A DNA stretch of 64,000 nt. Source: Holophagales bacterium (lineage in GTDB: Bacteria > Acidobacteriota > Thermoanaerobaculia > UBA5066). Both the position numbers and the translations under genes were made by a program. Of the stretch, positions 18,369 to 27,457 are shown in pieces. Positions within the stretch are counted from its first letter, which is position 1. Every line of letters begins with the position of its first letter. Under the pieces are notes generated by a model. It worked only from the letters and a program-made list of their open reading frames with translations, ran no database searches and was not told where the DNA came from. The DNA lies in assembly GCA_016716705.1 (NCBI GenBank), contig JADJVF010000004.1, positions 186,001 to 250,000 on the forward strand. The letters are read 5' to 3'.

Positions 18369-20627
18369 TCACATCTGGAACGCGTACGAGACCTTCAGGA
18401 AGACCTGCCGCCCCTGGGGCTGGAGGACCTGCGAGCCGTCGAGCGCGCGGTTGTCGTCGTAGCCCAGGAAGAAGACCGTCTGCCAGTTCAGCCTGTACGC
18501 GAAGAGGGCGGATCCGGTGAAGACCCCGTCCGTCTCCGGCACGGGGAAGGTGTAGAGCTCCGGGTTGCGGTCGGTGCCCACCCACTGCCCGATGACGCGC
18601 AGGGACGTCCTCGCGTCGAAGTTGTACGTCGCCTTCAGCCGGCCGACGAAGGCCGTGAAGAGCCGGCCTCGCAGCCCCGCCTCGTTCGTCACATTCAGCC
18701 ACTGGAGGTCCGTGATCGCCGCCAGCTCGAGGTGATCCGTCGGCCGCACGGTGGCGTTGAGGCCGAACAGGCCTCCGTTCCCGACGCGGGCGTTGGCGTA
18801 GTCGATCTCCTCGCCCAGGAAGCCGGTGATCCCGATCCGCGAAAGCCGGCGCGACGGGTCGATCTGGGCGAAGTAGACGAGCTGCTGCTTCGGGAGAAGC
18901 CTTCCCTGCACCCGGACGGCTTCGCTGGTCAGGTCGACCTCCCCCGCGAAGTTGTAGCGGCCCTGCAGGAGGACCCCCACGAAATTCCGGCGCGTCAGCA
19001 GGGCCCCCGCCGTGTCGATCTGGTACTGGGCCTGCACGTAGGGCCGGACGTTGCTGAAGAACCCCGTCGGATAGAACGTGTACCCCCCGCCCGCCTGGCC
19101 TTCCCGAAACCCCACCTGCGGCACGTACCCGACGTCGGCGCGGAACCCGTCGCCATAGTCCCGGTAGAGGACCCCCCATTCCAGCGTTTCGGTGCTGTGC
19201 TGGTAGTTCAGCTTGAACGCCCGCGACGAGAAACTCCGTCCGTCCCAGTCCGGCGAGAGGTCGGGCCGGTTCGGAGTCTCGGTGAAGCTGACGAGCGCCT
19301 GCCCGGTCAGCAGGTCGGCCGCGCCCATCCGCCACTGGAAGTCCGGCCCGAGGACGCGGTTGTATCCGCCGCCGTCCACCTCGCGGTCCGTGACGAGGAA
19401 CCCGGCGAAGGAGCCCCCGAGGTCGTGGCGAACGCGCGCGACGGCCGCGTACGAGCCGAAGTCCTGGGGCGCGAAATCGCTCCCGCTGGGCCCCGGCACG
19501 ATCACGAGACCGCCCCCGCGATCTTCCGTGACGAGGGCCGTGAAGGCCGTGGAGCCGGCCTTTCCCGTCGCGCGGGCACCCCAGCGCGGAGACGTGATCG
19601 TGCGGGTGTAGACCGCCTGGATGGGCGTGTCGAGGAGATCCACGCTCTCCAGAAAGAACGGCCTCTTCTCGGGATAGAAGAGAGCGAATCGCGTGTTCAC
19701 GGAGAGCTGCGCGACGTCGGCTTCGACCTGGGAGAAGTCGGGGTTGACCGTCCCGTCGATCGCGAGGCTTGCGCTCGGCGTCCACTTCACGTCGACCCCG
19801 GCATCGAGCTCCGCGGGCTCGTTCACGAACCCTGCCGACGGGTCGGCCGGGTCGCGGGGCACGCCCGACTCCTTCGCCGTGACGAAAGGGGCCGCGACGA
19901 GGTGGGAAGCCGAGGGAAGTCCGGTGATCCCGGTCATCTCCCGGGACCGGCAGACGAGGCAATTCCCGCCGCGCGGGATCGGGCTCGAATGAATGGCGTA
20001 CCGGTATTCGCGCGGGTAGTTCCGCCAGACGAGGATTCCCCACGTCTGCGGGTCCGCCTTCGGGTACCGGAGCGACGAGAACGGGATCCGGAGCTCGGCC
20101 TGCCACCCCTCGGCCGTCACGCGGGCGGCCGTGTCGTAGAAGAAGTCCGGGGAGAAGTCCTCGTTCCCGTTCGCGTCGTTGAACATGGCGTCGCCCTGGA
20201 TCCCGCGCGGGTTCACCCGCAGCTCCACGGCCGACCGCCGGTCGTTCCGGGTGTCGAGCAGGATCGCGACGTTGTCGTCGGTACCGATGACGTTGTCCCG
20301 GTCCACGTACGGGGCCCGGATCTTCCGCGGCTCCGGGTCGTCGCACTTCACCGCGATGTAGAAGTACCGGTCGTCGTACGTCACCCAGGCCGTCGTCTTC
20401 ACCTTCGGCGGCACGTTGTTGCCCGGATTGGTTTCCCAGAACGTGTCGATGACCGCGGCCCCCTTCCAACCCGGGTCCCCGAGATCGCCGTCCACGGTCA
20501 TCGGACCGGTGGTTCGCGGCACGGCAACCGACGGAGGAAGACCCGGCTCCGCCCCGGACGCCAGGGGTCCGCAGACGAGCAACAGGACGGCGAGGGCCGG
20601 ACGGATTCTCGGCACGGAAGGCGACAC
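18369..20627 (-). CDS. Outer-membrane protein with CBM9-like and DUF5916 domains
   Basis: 752 residues from GTG 20627. A signal peptide (about 1-25) is followed by a carbohydrate-binding family 9-like domain (about 40-235: MTVDGDLGDPGWKGAAVIDTF, FYIAVKCDDPEP, AELRIPFSSLRYP). The rest (about 240-750) is a beta-rich DUF5916 barrel ending in VFLKVSYAFQM, a typical aromatic barrel terminus. A CLVC pair at about 224 may form a disulfide. It is common in Bacteroidota and Acidobacteriota; the role is unproven, possibly surface binding of glycans. It lies upstream of the acetylation cassette on the same strand, separated by 64 bases. Confidence 0.87.
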   Translation of the reverse strand: MSPSVPRIRPALAVLLLVCGPLASGAEPGLPPSVAVPRTTGPMTVDGDLGDPGWKGAAVIDTFWETNPGNNVPPKVKTTAWVTYDDRYFYIAVKCDDPEPRKIRAPYVDRDNVIGTDDNVAILLDTRNDRRSAVELRVNPRGIQGDAMFNDANGNEDFSPDFFYDTAARVTAEGWQAELRIPFSSLRYPKADPQTWGILVWRNYPREYRYAIHSSPIPRGGNCLVCRSREMTGITGLPSASHLVAAPFVTAKESGVPRDPADPSAGFVNEPAELDAGVDVKWTPSASLAIDGTVNPDFSQVEADVAQLSVNTRFALFYPEKRPFFLESVDLLDTPIQAVYTRTITSPRWGARATGKAGSTAFTALVTEDRGGGLVIVPGPSGSDFAPQDFGSYAAVARVRHDLGGSFAGFLVTDREVDGGGYNRVLGPDFQWRMGAADLLTGQALVSFTETPNRPDLSPDWDGRSFSSRAFKLNYQHSTETLEWGVLYRDYGDGFRADVGYVPQVGFREGQAGGGYTFYPTGFFSNVRPYVQAQYQIDTAGALLTRRNFVGVLLQGRYNFAGEVDLTSEAVRVQGRLLPKQQLVYFAQIDPSRRLSRIGITGFLGEEIDYANARVGNGGLFGLNATVRPTDHLELAAITDLQWLNVTNEAGLRGRLFTAFVGRLKATYNFDARTSLRVIGQWVGTDRNPELYTFPVPETDGVFTGSALFAYRLNWQTVFFLGYDDNRALDGSQVLQPQGRQVFLKVSYAFQM

Positions 20628-20667
20628 CAGACAGAATACGAGCCCGGCGGGTGGAAGTTCCGGTGCG

Positions 20668-22407
20668 CTACCGTCCGAGCTGCGGCGCCACGCGCCTCTT
20701 CGTGGCCTGCTCGAACGCGTAGGCGATCTCGATCAGGCGGGGCTCGCTGCAGCCCAGGCCGGTGAAGCTCGCGCCGTACGGCGCGGGCCTGGCGTCGAAA
20801 CCGGCCGGGAACGGCGAGGCCTGCGGCGCGTTCGGCACGAACCCGATCGGCACGATGATTGTCGGGTAGCCCGGCCTCGCCGCGATCGATGCGCCACTGC
20901 CGCCCGGGAAGAGGAGGGCGTCGAGGTGCTGCGCCTTCATGACCGCCTCGATGCCGTTGGTTCCCGCAAGCGCCAGGTCCCGGGCGCGGTCCGCTTCGTA
21001 CCGGCTCTTGTCAGCGGCGAGGTCCATCTCGTCCGAGATGTCGAGGTTCGACTGGCCGTACCGGAGCGAATTGGCGCGCGTGTGCTCGAGGTTCCAGAGC
21101 CGGAGCCCGGTCAGACTCTTCACCGGTGCCGCCGGGCCCAGGGTCTCGAGCCACGCGTTGAAGTCGCGCTTCATCCCGTACTTGAACACCACCGAGCAGG
21201 CGGCGTCCCTCCCCTTGGCGTTGTCCGCCCCCGAGCACGTGCTCCAGGCCAGGAAGCTCTTCGCGGGGTCGGTCTCCAGAACGCTCGGTATGTCCGCCGG
21301 GTCGACGACGATCGCGCCCTGGGCCTTGAGGACGGCGATCGCCTCTTCCATCAGGGCGGCCGTCTCCTTGTTCAGGCCGCCCGAGGGCTTCTCGCGCCCC
21401 GGGACCCTGGCTTCGTTGTAGAAGTACGCGCGCGGGATCCCGATGCGGGCACCCTTCAGCCCGTTCGGGTTCAGGAATTTCGTGTAGTCCCGGCCCGGCG
21501 GGGGCGTACACGTCCGGGTGGCCGCGTCGTCGGGATCGGGCGCCGCGCCCTCGAGCACGCCCAGGAGGATCGCCGCGTCGGTCACCGTCCGCGCCATCGG
21601 CCCGGCCGTGTCCTGGTCGGCCGTGATCGGGATGATCCCCCGGCGGCTGATCCGCCCGACGGTCGGCTTGATACCGACGAGCATGTTCTGGTTCGCCGGG
21701 CTGAGGATCGACCCGGACGTCTCGGTACCGACGTTTGCGGCCCAGAAGCTCGCCGCCGTGCCGATGCCCGAGCTCGAGCCGCCCGTGGCCAGCGCCGGCC
21801 GGCCATCCGCGGTGGCATCGCGCGGATCCCGGCGCGGGTCGTACGGGTTCCGTCCGTAGCCACCCACGGCGCTGTAGTTCGTCGGCATCGGGGTCGGGGA
21901 TCCGGCGATCCAGTTCGCGAGCTCGGTCATCACGGTCTTCGCGATGATGATGGCGCCCGCGTCGCGCAGGTTGCGGGTCAGCGTGGCCTCGTACGGCGGG
22001 ACGAAACCCTCGAACGCCAGCGCCCCGCCGGTCGTCGGCATGTCGGTGGTGTGGATGTTGTCCTTGAGCGCGATCGGGATCCCGTGGAGGGGCCCGCGCA
22101 CCTTCCCCTCGCGCCGCTCGCGGTCGCGCGCGTCGGCTTCGGCCAGCGCCCCCGGGTTCACGGCGATGACGGCGTTCAGCGTCTCTTCGTACGTCGCGAT
22201 CCGCATCAGCGACTGGCTGACGAGCTCGCGCGACGTCACGTGCCCCTGTTCCATGGCCGCGCGCATCTGGGGAATCGTCGCCTCGACGACGGAGAACGGG
22301 GACTGTGCGCCGGCCGGCACGGTCGCTCCCGCGGCGGGCGGTGCCGGAGCCGCGAGCGAGAGGCTTGCGAAGGCAGCTGCGGAGGCGAGGAGCGGGGATC
22401 GGGCCAT
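20668..22407 (-). CDS. Secreted amidase (amidase signature family)
   Basis: 579 residues with an N-terminal signal peptide (about 1-28, MARSPLLASAAAFASLSLAA). The amidase Ser-cisSer-Lys machinery is clear: lysine in HGIPIALKDNIHTTDMPT, the Gly/Ser-rich ATGGSSSGIGTAASFWAANVG, and the nucleophile region GTETSGSILSPANQN. The C-terminal part carries FPGGSGASIAARPGYPTIIVPIGF. The enzyme hydrolyses an amide bond in the periplasm or outside the cell; the natural substrate is not evident. It is transcribed divergently from the BNR protein gene at 22553. Confidence 0.92.
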   Translation of the reverse strand: MARSPLLASAAAFASLSLAAPAPPAAGATVPAGAQSPFSVVEATIPQMRAAMEQGHVTSRELVSQSLMRIATYEETLNAVIAVNPGALAEADARDRERREGKVRGPLHGIPIALKDNIHTTDMPTTGGALAFEGFVPPYEATLTRNLRDAGAIIIAKTVMTELANWIAGSPTPMPTNYSAVGGYGRNPYDPRRDPRDATADGRPALATGGSSSGIGTAASFWAANVGTETSGSILSPANQNMLVGIKPTVGRISRRGIIPITADQDTAGPMARTVTDAAILLGVLEGAAPDPDDAATRTCTPPPGRDYTKFLNPNGLKGARIGIPRAYFYNEARVPGREKPSGGLNKETAALMEEAIAVLKAQGAIVVDPADIPSVLETDPAKSFLAWSTCSGADNAKGRDAACSVVFKYGMKRDFNAWLETLGPAAPVKSLTGLRLWNLEHTRANSLRYGQSNLDISDEMDLAADKSRYEADRARDLALAGTNGIEAVMKAQHLDALLFPGGSGASIAARPGYPTIIVPIGFVPNAPQASPFPAGFDARPAPYGASFTGLGCSEPRLIEIAYAFEQATKRRVAPQLGR

Positions 22408-22552
22408 TGTGGGACCTCCTGAATCGGGCGGAGCGGGTCGGAATAATGAGGATTCTATGGTCGGCCCCGTACGTTCCCCGACCGTCGAAGGAAGCCGCGT
22501 GAGTTCAGTGCCCCGCAGGACACTCCTTGCAGGACTTCCCGCGGAGGACCTG

Positions 22553-25231
22553 ATGAGGATTCCGGTTCGTCTGTCATTGTCCTTTTCTCTCCTGCTCGTG
22601 TCCGCGGCCCCGCTCCCTGCGGCAGGCTTCCGGGCTTCGGGACCGCCGGGGGGAGACGTGAGGATCCTCGCCGCCGACCGGGAGCGGCCCGGCGTGGTCT
22701 ACGCCGAAGCCAGCGGCCTCTTCCGCAGCGCGGACGGGGGCGGGTCCTGGTCCCGGCTGCCGCTCGACGTCTCCCCGGTCGCGGCCCTCGCGGTCCTCCC
22801 CGGCTCGGGAACCCTTCTCGCGGCAAGCGGCGAAGAGCTTTACAGGAGCCTGGACGACGGGGCGACCTGGTCCCACCTTTCCGCGCTGCCGCCAACGTGG
22901 TACGGCTTCAAGGCGAGCGTCGAGGAGTTCATCGTGAGCGGCTCCCAGACCGGGACCGTCTGGAGCCTGGCCGGCCAGGAGCTCTACCGGAGCCTCGACG
23001 AGGGCGTGAGCTGGGAGCTCGTCCCGATCGACGTTGGCGGGCGCGTGTACCTGAACGCCTTCTCCCTGGCCATCGACCCTTCGACACCGTCCAACCTCTA
23101 TGCCGTCGTGATGGCATCGGGAGTGGTGAGGTCCTTCGACGGTGGAGCGCACTGGGAGCTGGCCAACACCGGCTTTCCCACCTCCCCATTCATCATCGAA
23201 CCCTGGTCGGTCGCGGTGGATCCGAATGCGCCCTCGCGCATCTATGCAGGGCTGGCTGGAGGAGCGGTCTACCTCTCGTTGGACCGAGGCGCGCACTGGG
23301 CGGCGACAGGAGAGATCGTCGGGACGCACGAACGCATCCGACGGCTCTCGGTCGACGCCCTGACGTCGGCGGTCTTCGCAACCGATGACGGCGGAAGGGT
23401 CTGGCGAAGCTCGGACCGGGGAACGACGTGGTCGGCCCTTCGCGTCGTTCCGCCGGCGGGATGCTGGCCTCTTGGTGTCTCGCGTCTCGTCCCCGTTGGC
23501 GACGGCAGGACCGTGTATGCGGGAACGCCCGCAAGCGGCGCCCTCCGGAGCGACGACGAGGGCTCGACGTGGCGATCGCTCGGAGTCCTTGCCTCAAAGC
23601 CGGTGATCTCGCTGGCGCTCGACCCGTCCGGCCCCGGAGCCCTCTTTCTCGCGACGCCGCCAGATCTCCTCCGGTCGGGGGACGGCGGAGCGGCGTGGCG
23701 AGCGGCGACGCCCGGGGCCGCCGATTCCGGGTGCGCGTCGTTCACCGTCGTCGCGGCCGATCCCCGCGGATCTGGCACCGTCTACGGCATTCTCGGCGGC
23801 TATCCAGGCGAGCCGCTCTTCAGGAGCGCGGACGGCGGCTCCACGTGGGCGCCCGCCGGTCCGAGCCGCTTCATCGGGCCGCAGGCTCTCGCCGTGAGCC
23901 CGGTCGACCCGAAAGACCTCTACCTGTCGATCGCGGGGGACCACACGCCCAGCGTGCGCCGCGCCCTGGCTGAGACGGTCGACCCATTCGACACCGCCCT
24001 CTACCGGAGCCGCGACGGAGGCGTCACGGTTTCGTCCGAGGGGATCCCGCGAATCGGACCTCGACCGATACCGATCCAGTTCGTGCTCTTCGATCCACGT
24101 GATCCCGCTACCGTCTGGGCCGGCGGCGACGCGTTGTATCGGAAGCGTGGGAGCGGCGAGTGGTCGAAGCTCCCCTTGCCAGCACGGGAGTTCCGCTATG
24201 GCGAAGGCTTCGGGGTCGTGACGGGAATCGCCATCGACACGCGAACCGGAGCGGTCTACACCGCGGTGCGGGGTGCCGGCGTCTACCGGAGCCTCGACGA
24301 CGGCGCTTCGTGGGCGGACGTCAGCGGCAACCTGCCGACGGACCATCTGCCCTGGGAGGAGACGAGGCTTCGCCCCGCGGCGACCGGTCTTGCCCTGGAG
24401 CCTTCGACGGGAAAGCTCTTCCTTTCGGCGTTGACGATCGACCTGAACTACGGGGACGGAAGGGTCGTCCGCGTCCCTGGTGGGGTCTACGAGACCAGCG
24501 ACGGCGGGACGACGTGGGAGTCCGTCAGCGAAGGCCTCCCGGCCGCAGGGGTCGACCAGCTTCTCCTCGACGCTCGCGGCGCGCCGATGCTCTTCGCGGT
24601 CACGACCCGGGGACGCGGGGTTTCGGGCCTCTTCGTCCGCGACCTGTCTGCTCCTCTTCGCCTCGACGCGATCTCTCCCGCCAGCGGCTCGACGGACGGT
24701 GGAACGCTCGTACTTCTCTCGGGAGACGGATTCCGCCCGGATTCGGCCGTCTCCGTCGGGGGCTCGCCGACCACGGAGTTCACCTTCTTCAGCCCGCAGG
24801 AGATCCGCGTCCGCACCGGCGCCCACCCTTCCGGGCTCGAGGATGTGACCGTGACGAACCCGGACGGAGCCCGCGCGACCCTGCCCGCCGCGTTCTTCTA
24901 CGCATCGTGGTCGTGCGAGCCGAATTCCACGACTCTCTGCCTCGAGAGCGGCCGCTTCCAGGTCGGCGTTCAAGGGCCTGACGGGGCCGCGTCGGCTGCA
25001 TCGTTGACCCTGAAGTCCGGCTTCTTCTGGTTCGACTGGAACCAGAACCCGCAGGTCGTCGTGAAGATCCTCGACGGGCGGTCCGAGAACGGCCACTACT
25101 GGATCCACATCTCCGCCCTCACGGACGCCGGGTTCACGGTCCGGGTGACGGACAGGGTGAGCGGAAAGACGCGCGACTACGTGAATTCCGCCGGCCAGGC
25201 CCTTTCGACGATCGACCGCACTTCGTTCTGA
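22553..25231 (+). CDS. Large secreted BNR/sortilin-type propeller protein with IPT domain
   Basis: 892 residues. ATG 22553 is chosen for its GGAGGA ribosome site (22542-22547) and a following signal peptide (RIPVRLSLSFSLLLVSAAPL); the open frame extends much further upstream without coding support. Repeated Asp-box/BNR motifs (LFRSADGGGSW, LYRSLDDGATW, LYRSLDEGVSW, VYRSLDDGASW, VYETSDGGTTW) run from about 45 to 690 and predict one or two beta-propellers. An IPT/TIG domain follows (about 705-785, ISPASGSTDGGTLVLLSGDGF). The last 105 residues form a separate conserved domain with FFWFDWNQNPQVVVKILDG and NGHYWIHISALTDAGFTV. Probably extracellular, with unknown ligand. Confidence 0.87.
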   Translation: MRIPVRLSLSFSLLLVSAAPLPAAGFRASGPPGGDVRILAADRERPGVVYAEASGLFRSADGGGSWSRLPLDVSPVAALAVLPGSGTLLAASGEELYRSLDDGATWSHLSALPPTWYGFKASVEEFIVSGSQTGTVWSLAGQELYRSLDEGVSWELVPIDVGGRVYLNAFSLAIDPSTPSNLYAVVMASGVVRSFDGGAHWELANTGFPTSPFIIEPWSVAVDPNAPSRIYAGLAGGAVYLSLDRGAHWAATGEIVGTHERIRRLSVDALTSAVFATDDGGRVWRSSDRGTTWSALRVVPPAGCWPLGVSRLVPVGDGRTVYAGTPASGALRSDDEGSTWRSLGVLASKPVISLALDPSGPGALFLATPPDLLRSGDGGAAWRAATPGAADSGCASFTVVAADPRGSGTVYGILGGYPGEPLFRSADGGSTWAPAGPSRFIGPQALAVSPVDPKDLYLSIAGDHTPSVRRALAETVDPFDTALYRSRDGGVTVSSEGIPRIGPRPIPIQFVLFDPRDPATVWAGGDALYRKRGSGEWSKLPLPAREFRYGEGFGVVTGIAIDTRTGAVYTAVRGAGVYRSLDDGASWADVSGNLPTDHLPWEETRLRPAATGLALEPSTGKLFLSALTIDLNYGDGRVVRVPGGVYETSDGGTTWESVSEGLPAAGVDQLLLDARGAPMLFAVTTRGRGVSGLFVRDLSAPLRLDAISPASGSTDGGTLVLLSGDGFRPDSAVSVGGSPTTEFTFFSPQEIRVRTGAHPSGLEDVTVTNPDGARATLPAAFFYASWSCEPNSTTLCLESGRFQVGVQGPDGAASAASLTLKSGFFWFDWNQNPQVVVKILDGRSENGHYWIHISALTDAGFTVRVTDRVSGKTRDYVNSAGQALSTIDRTSF

Positions 25232-25246
25232 CGGACGCTCCGCGGC

Positions 25247-25699
25247 TCAGGGCGTCGGCTTCGGATCCCGGAGCCGCTGGTAGAACCACCAGTGGTGGCC
25301 GCCCGGGTCTTCACACTCGTAGCCGCGGTCGCTCCAGTACTCCTCGCCGTAGTCCACGGTCGCCAGCTCCGCGTGGACCTTCGCGCCGGCCGCCACCGCA
25401 CGAACGTAGTGGGCCTCCACGTCGTCCACGTAGACCATGAGGCTCTGCGTGTTGATGCCGCCGACCTGGCTCGGGCTGCGCCGGTACGGGTACTTCTCTT
25501 CCCGGCCCGCGACGTCCCCCACCATGACGAGACCCCCGCCGTAGACGAGCTCGGAGTGCTCGATACGTCCGCCCTCGCCCTCGACCTTGATCTGGACCTC
25601 GAAACCGAAGGCGTCGCGGATGAAGTCGATCGCCTTCGCGGCGTCCTCGTAGTAGAGCGCCTGGGAGATGCGTGGCCATCCCGGAGGAGTGGGCTTCAT
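25247..25699 (-). CDS. VOC-superfamily (glyoxalase/PhnB-like) protein
   Basis: 150 residues. It has the paired beta-alpha-beta-beta-beta layout of VOC proteins: YYEDAAKAIDFIRDAFGFEV (about 16-35), then GGLVMVGDV, QSLMVYVDDVEAHYVRAVAAGAK (about 85-107) and the terminal YECEDPGGHHWWFYQRL. A full set of metal ligands is not obvious, and these proteins range from dioxygenases to binding or resistance proteins, so no activity is claimed. It ends 15 bases from the convergent BNR gene and follows threonine synthase on the same strand by 15 bases, so it may be in that operon. Confidence 0.85.
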   Translation of the reverse strand: MKPTPPGWPRISQALYYEDAAKAIDFIRDAFGFEVQIKVEGEGGRIEHSELVYGGGLVMVGDVAGREEKYPYRRSPSQVGGINTQSLMVYVDDVEAHYVRAVAAGAKVHAELATVDYGEEYWSDRGYECEDPGGHHWWFYQRLRDPKPTP

Positions 25700-25714
25700 G
25701 TCCGATCTCCTTCC

Positions 25715-26872
25715 CTACTCGACGTACTTGTACCCGGTTCCGGTGTCGAAGACGACGACCCGCTCGCCGCGGTCGAGCTTCCCCGCCGCGAGGAGCTTCT
25801 CCACGGCGATCCACGCGGCGCCCCCCTCGGGCGCGGCGAAGAGCCCTTCGCTCGAAGCCATCTCGAGGACGCCCCGGCGCATCTCGTCGTCCGTCACCGT
25901 CACCGCCTCGCCCTTCGACTCGCGGAGGATCTTCAGGATCAGGGAATCCGCGTAGGCCTTCGGAACGCGCAGGCCGCTGGCGTACGTGTGCGCGTCGGGA
26001 AAGCGGACGGAGACCGGCTCGCCCGCCTCGAACGCCCGCGGAATCGGCGCGCACCCCTCGGCCTGGACGACGACCATCCGCGGCCGCGCGGGGCCGACCC
26101 AGCCGAGGCGCTCCATCTCGTCCCACGCCTTCCACATCCCGATGAGGCCCGTGCCGCCGCCGGTGGGATAGATGACGACGTCGGGGAGCTTCCAGCCGAG
26201 CTGCTCGGCGATCTCGTATCCCATCGTCTTCTTCCCCTCGACGCGGTACGGCTCCTTCAGCGTCGAGACGTCGAACCACCCCTCGGCGTCCTTCCGCTGC
26301 GCGACGATCCGTCCGCAGTCGTCGATGAGGCCGTCGACGAGCGTCACGTGGGCGCCGTACGCCTCGCACTCGATCCGGAAGACCTTCGGCGTGTCGCGCG
26401 GCATGAAGACGTGGCAGGCGAGCCCGGCCTTCGCCGCGTAGGCGGCCGCGGCGCCACCGGCGTTCCCCGCCGTCGGCAGGGCGACGGCCTTTGCCCCGAG
26501 CGCCTTCGCCATCGTGACCGCCGCGCCCAGCCCGCGCGCCTTGAAGGAGCCGGTCGGGTTTCCGGCTTCCTCCTTGATCCAGACGTCCCGCATCCCGAGC
26601 CGTGCCCCGAGCCGCGGCGCGTGGAGGAGGGGCGTCCCCCCTTCTCCCAGCGTGACGATCTCGTCCGCGCTCTTCGCCGGCATCAGCTCGTGCCAGCGCC
26701 AGATCGTCCGGTCTCGCCCGGCGACGTCGCCGCGGGAGAGAGACGGGAGCTGGTACTCGGCGAAGAGCGATCCGCCGCAGCCGGGCGCGGCGCAGACGTT
26801 GAGAAGGCGCGTCGGTTCCGTCGTTGCCGCGCACTTCGTGCAGGAGAGGTGGGTCAGGAACGAATAGCGCAT
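25715..26872 (-). CDS. thrC: Threonine synthase
   Basis: 385 residues. The PLP lysine is K111 in GNPTGSFKARG, and the glycine-rich phosphate loop appears as PTAGNAGGAAAAYAA, with a second motif PTGGGTGLIGMWKAW. The N-terminus carries a four-cysteine knuckle (C11, C14, C27, C32), as seen in the longer archaeal/actinobacterial type of threonine synthase. It converts O-phosphohomoserine to threonine in the cytoplasm. No other threonine-pathway gene is adjacent. The related cysteate/diaminopropionate-type enzymes cannot be fully excluded by reading alone. Confidence 0.9.
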   Translation of the reverse strand: MRYSFLTHLSCTKCAATTEPTRLLNVCAAPGCGGSLFAEYQLPSLSRGDVAGRDRTIWRWHELMPAKSADEIVTLGEGGTPLLHAPRLGARLGMRDVWIKEEAGNPTGSFKARGLGAAVTMAKALGAKAVALPTAGNAGGAAAAYAAKAGLACHVFMPRDTPKVFRIECEAYGAHVTLVDGLIDDCGRIVAQRKDAEGWFDVSTLKEPYRVEGKKTMGYEIAEQLGWKLPDVVIYPTGGGTGLIGMWKAWDEMERLGWVGPARPRMVVVQAEGCAPIPRAFEAGEPVSVRFPDAHTYASGLRVPKAYADSLILKILRESKGEAVTVTDDEMRRGVLEMASSEGLFAAPEGGAAWIAVEKLLAAGKLDRGERVVVFDTGTGYKYVE

Positions 26873-26911
26873 GCAGGGACGCTAGCACCGTCCCCCGCCT
26901 CCGCCATGTCG

Positions 26912-27457
26912 CTAACGCGCCGTCCTGCGCGCCGCCACGGTGCCGTCGCTACCGATGCGGTACAAGACCACCTTGCCCGACTCCGGCAGGGCGTCGGTAT
27001 GCCAGCTCACGTAGGGCAGCACGCTGCCGGTCGGATAACCCATGATGCCGACTGTGGCCCCGCCTACCACGCCGCCGACACCCCGGAAGAAGTGCTGGCC
27101 GGACGCGATCAGAAAGGCCTCCCCCTCTGCTCCACGTGCTACTTCGCAACCCGTGAAGAGCAGTTGGCCCGCCCCCCTGAACAAGCCCTGGAGTATGCGA
27201 ATGTCACCCAGGTTGTACTGGTGCAGAAAGCCCCCGGTCTGGCTGAAGTAGGCCACGCCCGACCTGCCGTGCGTGCAGAAGACGAGTCGCTTGAGGTTGT
27301 TGTAGCGCTGCAGGATCACGTCGACATCCCCAACACTCTTGGCGCACTCGATGGCCATCTGGTTGGCACCAACAGCCTCGCCCTTGGCCATCTTGGATTC
27401 CAGCGTGCTCTGCAGATCAGGTGAGTAGATGATGAGTTCGTCGACCCAAGACCTCAC
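26912..27457 (-). CDS. Unrecognised small protein with H/C motifs (clan CD-like?)
   Basis: 181 residues from GTG 27457, supported by a strong AAGGAGGG ribosome site just upstream (27459-27466 on the plus strand). I do not firmly recognise the family. The core has a beta strand ending in histidine (RLVFCTHGRSGVAYF, H63) and a second ending in cysteine (QLLFTGCEVARGAEGEAFL, C104), the spacing and style of caspase-like/CHAT or DUF4347 domains. A Gly-rich loop RGVGGVVGGATVGIMG follows. Base composition looks less GC-rich than its neighbours, suggesting transfer. A perfect 16-base palindrome precedes the ribosome site. Confidence 0.65.
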   Translation of the reverse strand: MRSWVDELIIYSPDLQSTLESKMAKGEAVGANQMAIECAKSVGDVDVILQRYNNLKRLVFCTHGRSGVAYFSQTGGFLHQYNLGDIRILQGLFRGAGQLLFTGCEVARGAEGEAFLIASGQHFFRGVGGVVGGATVGIMGYPTGSVLPYVSWHTDALPESGKVVLYRIGSDGTVAARRTAR

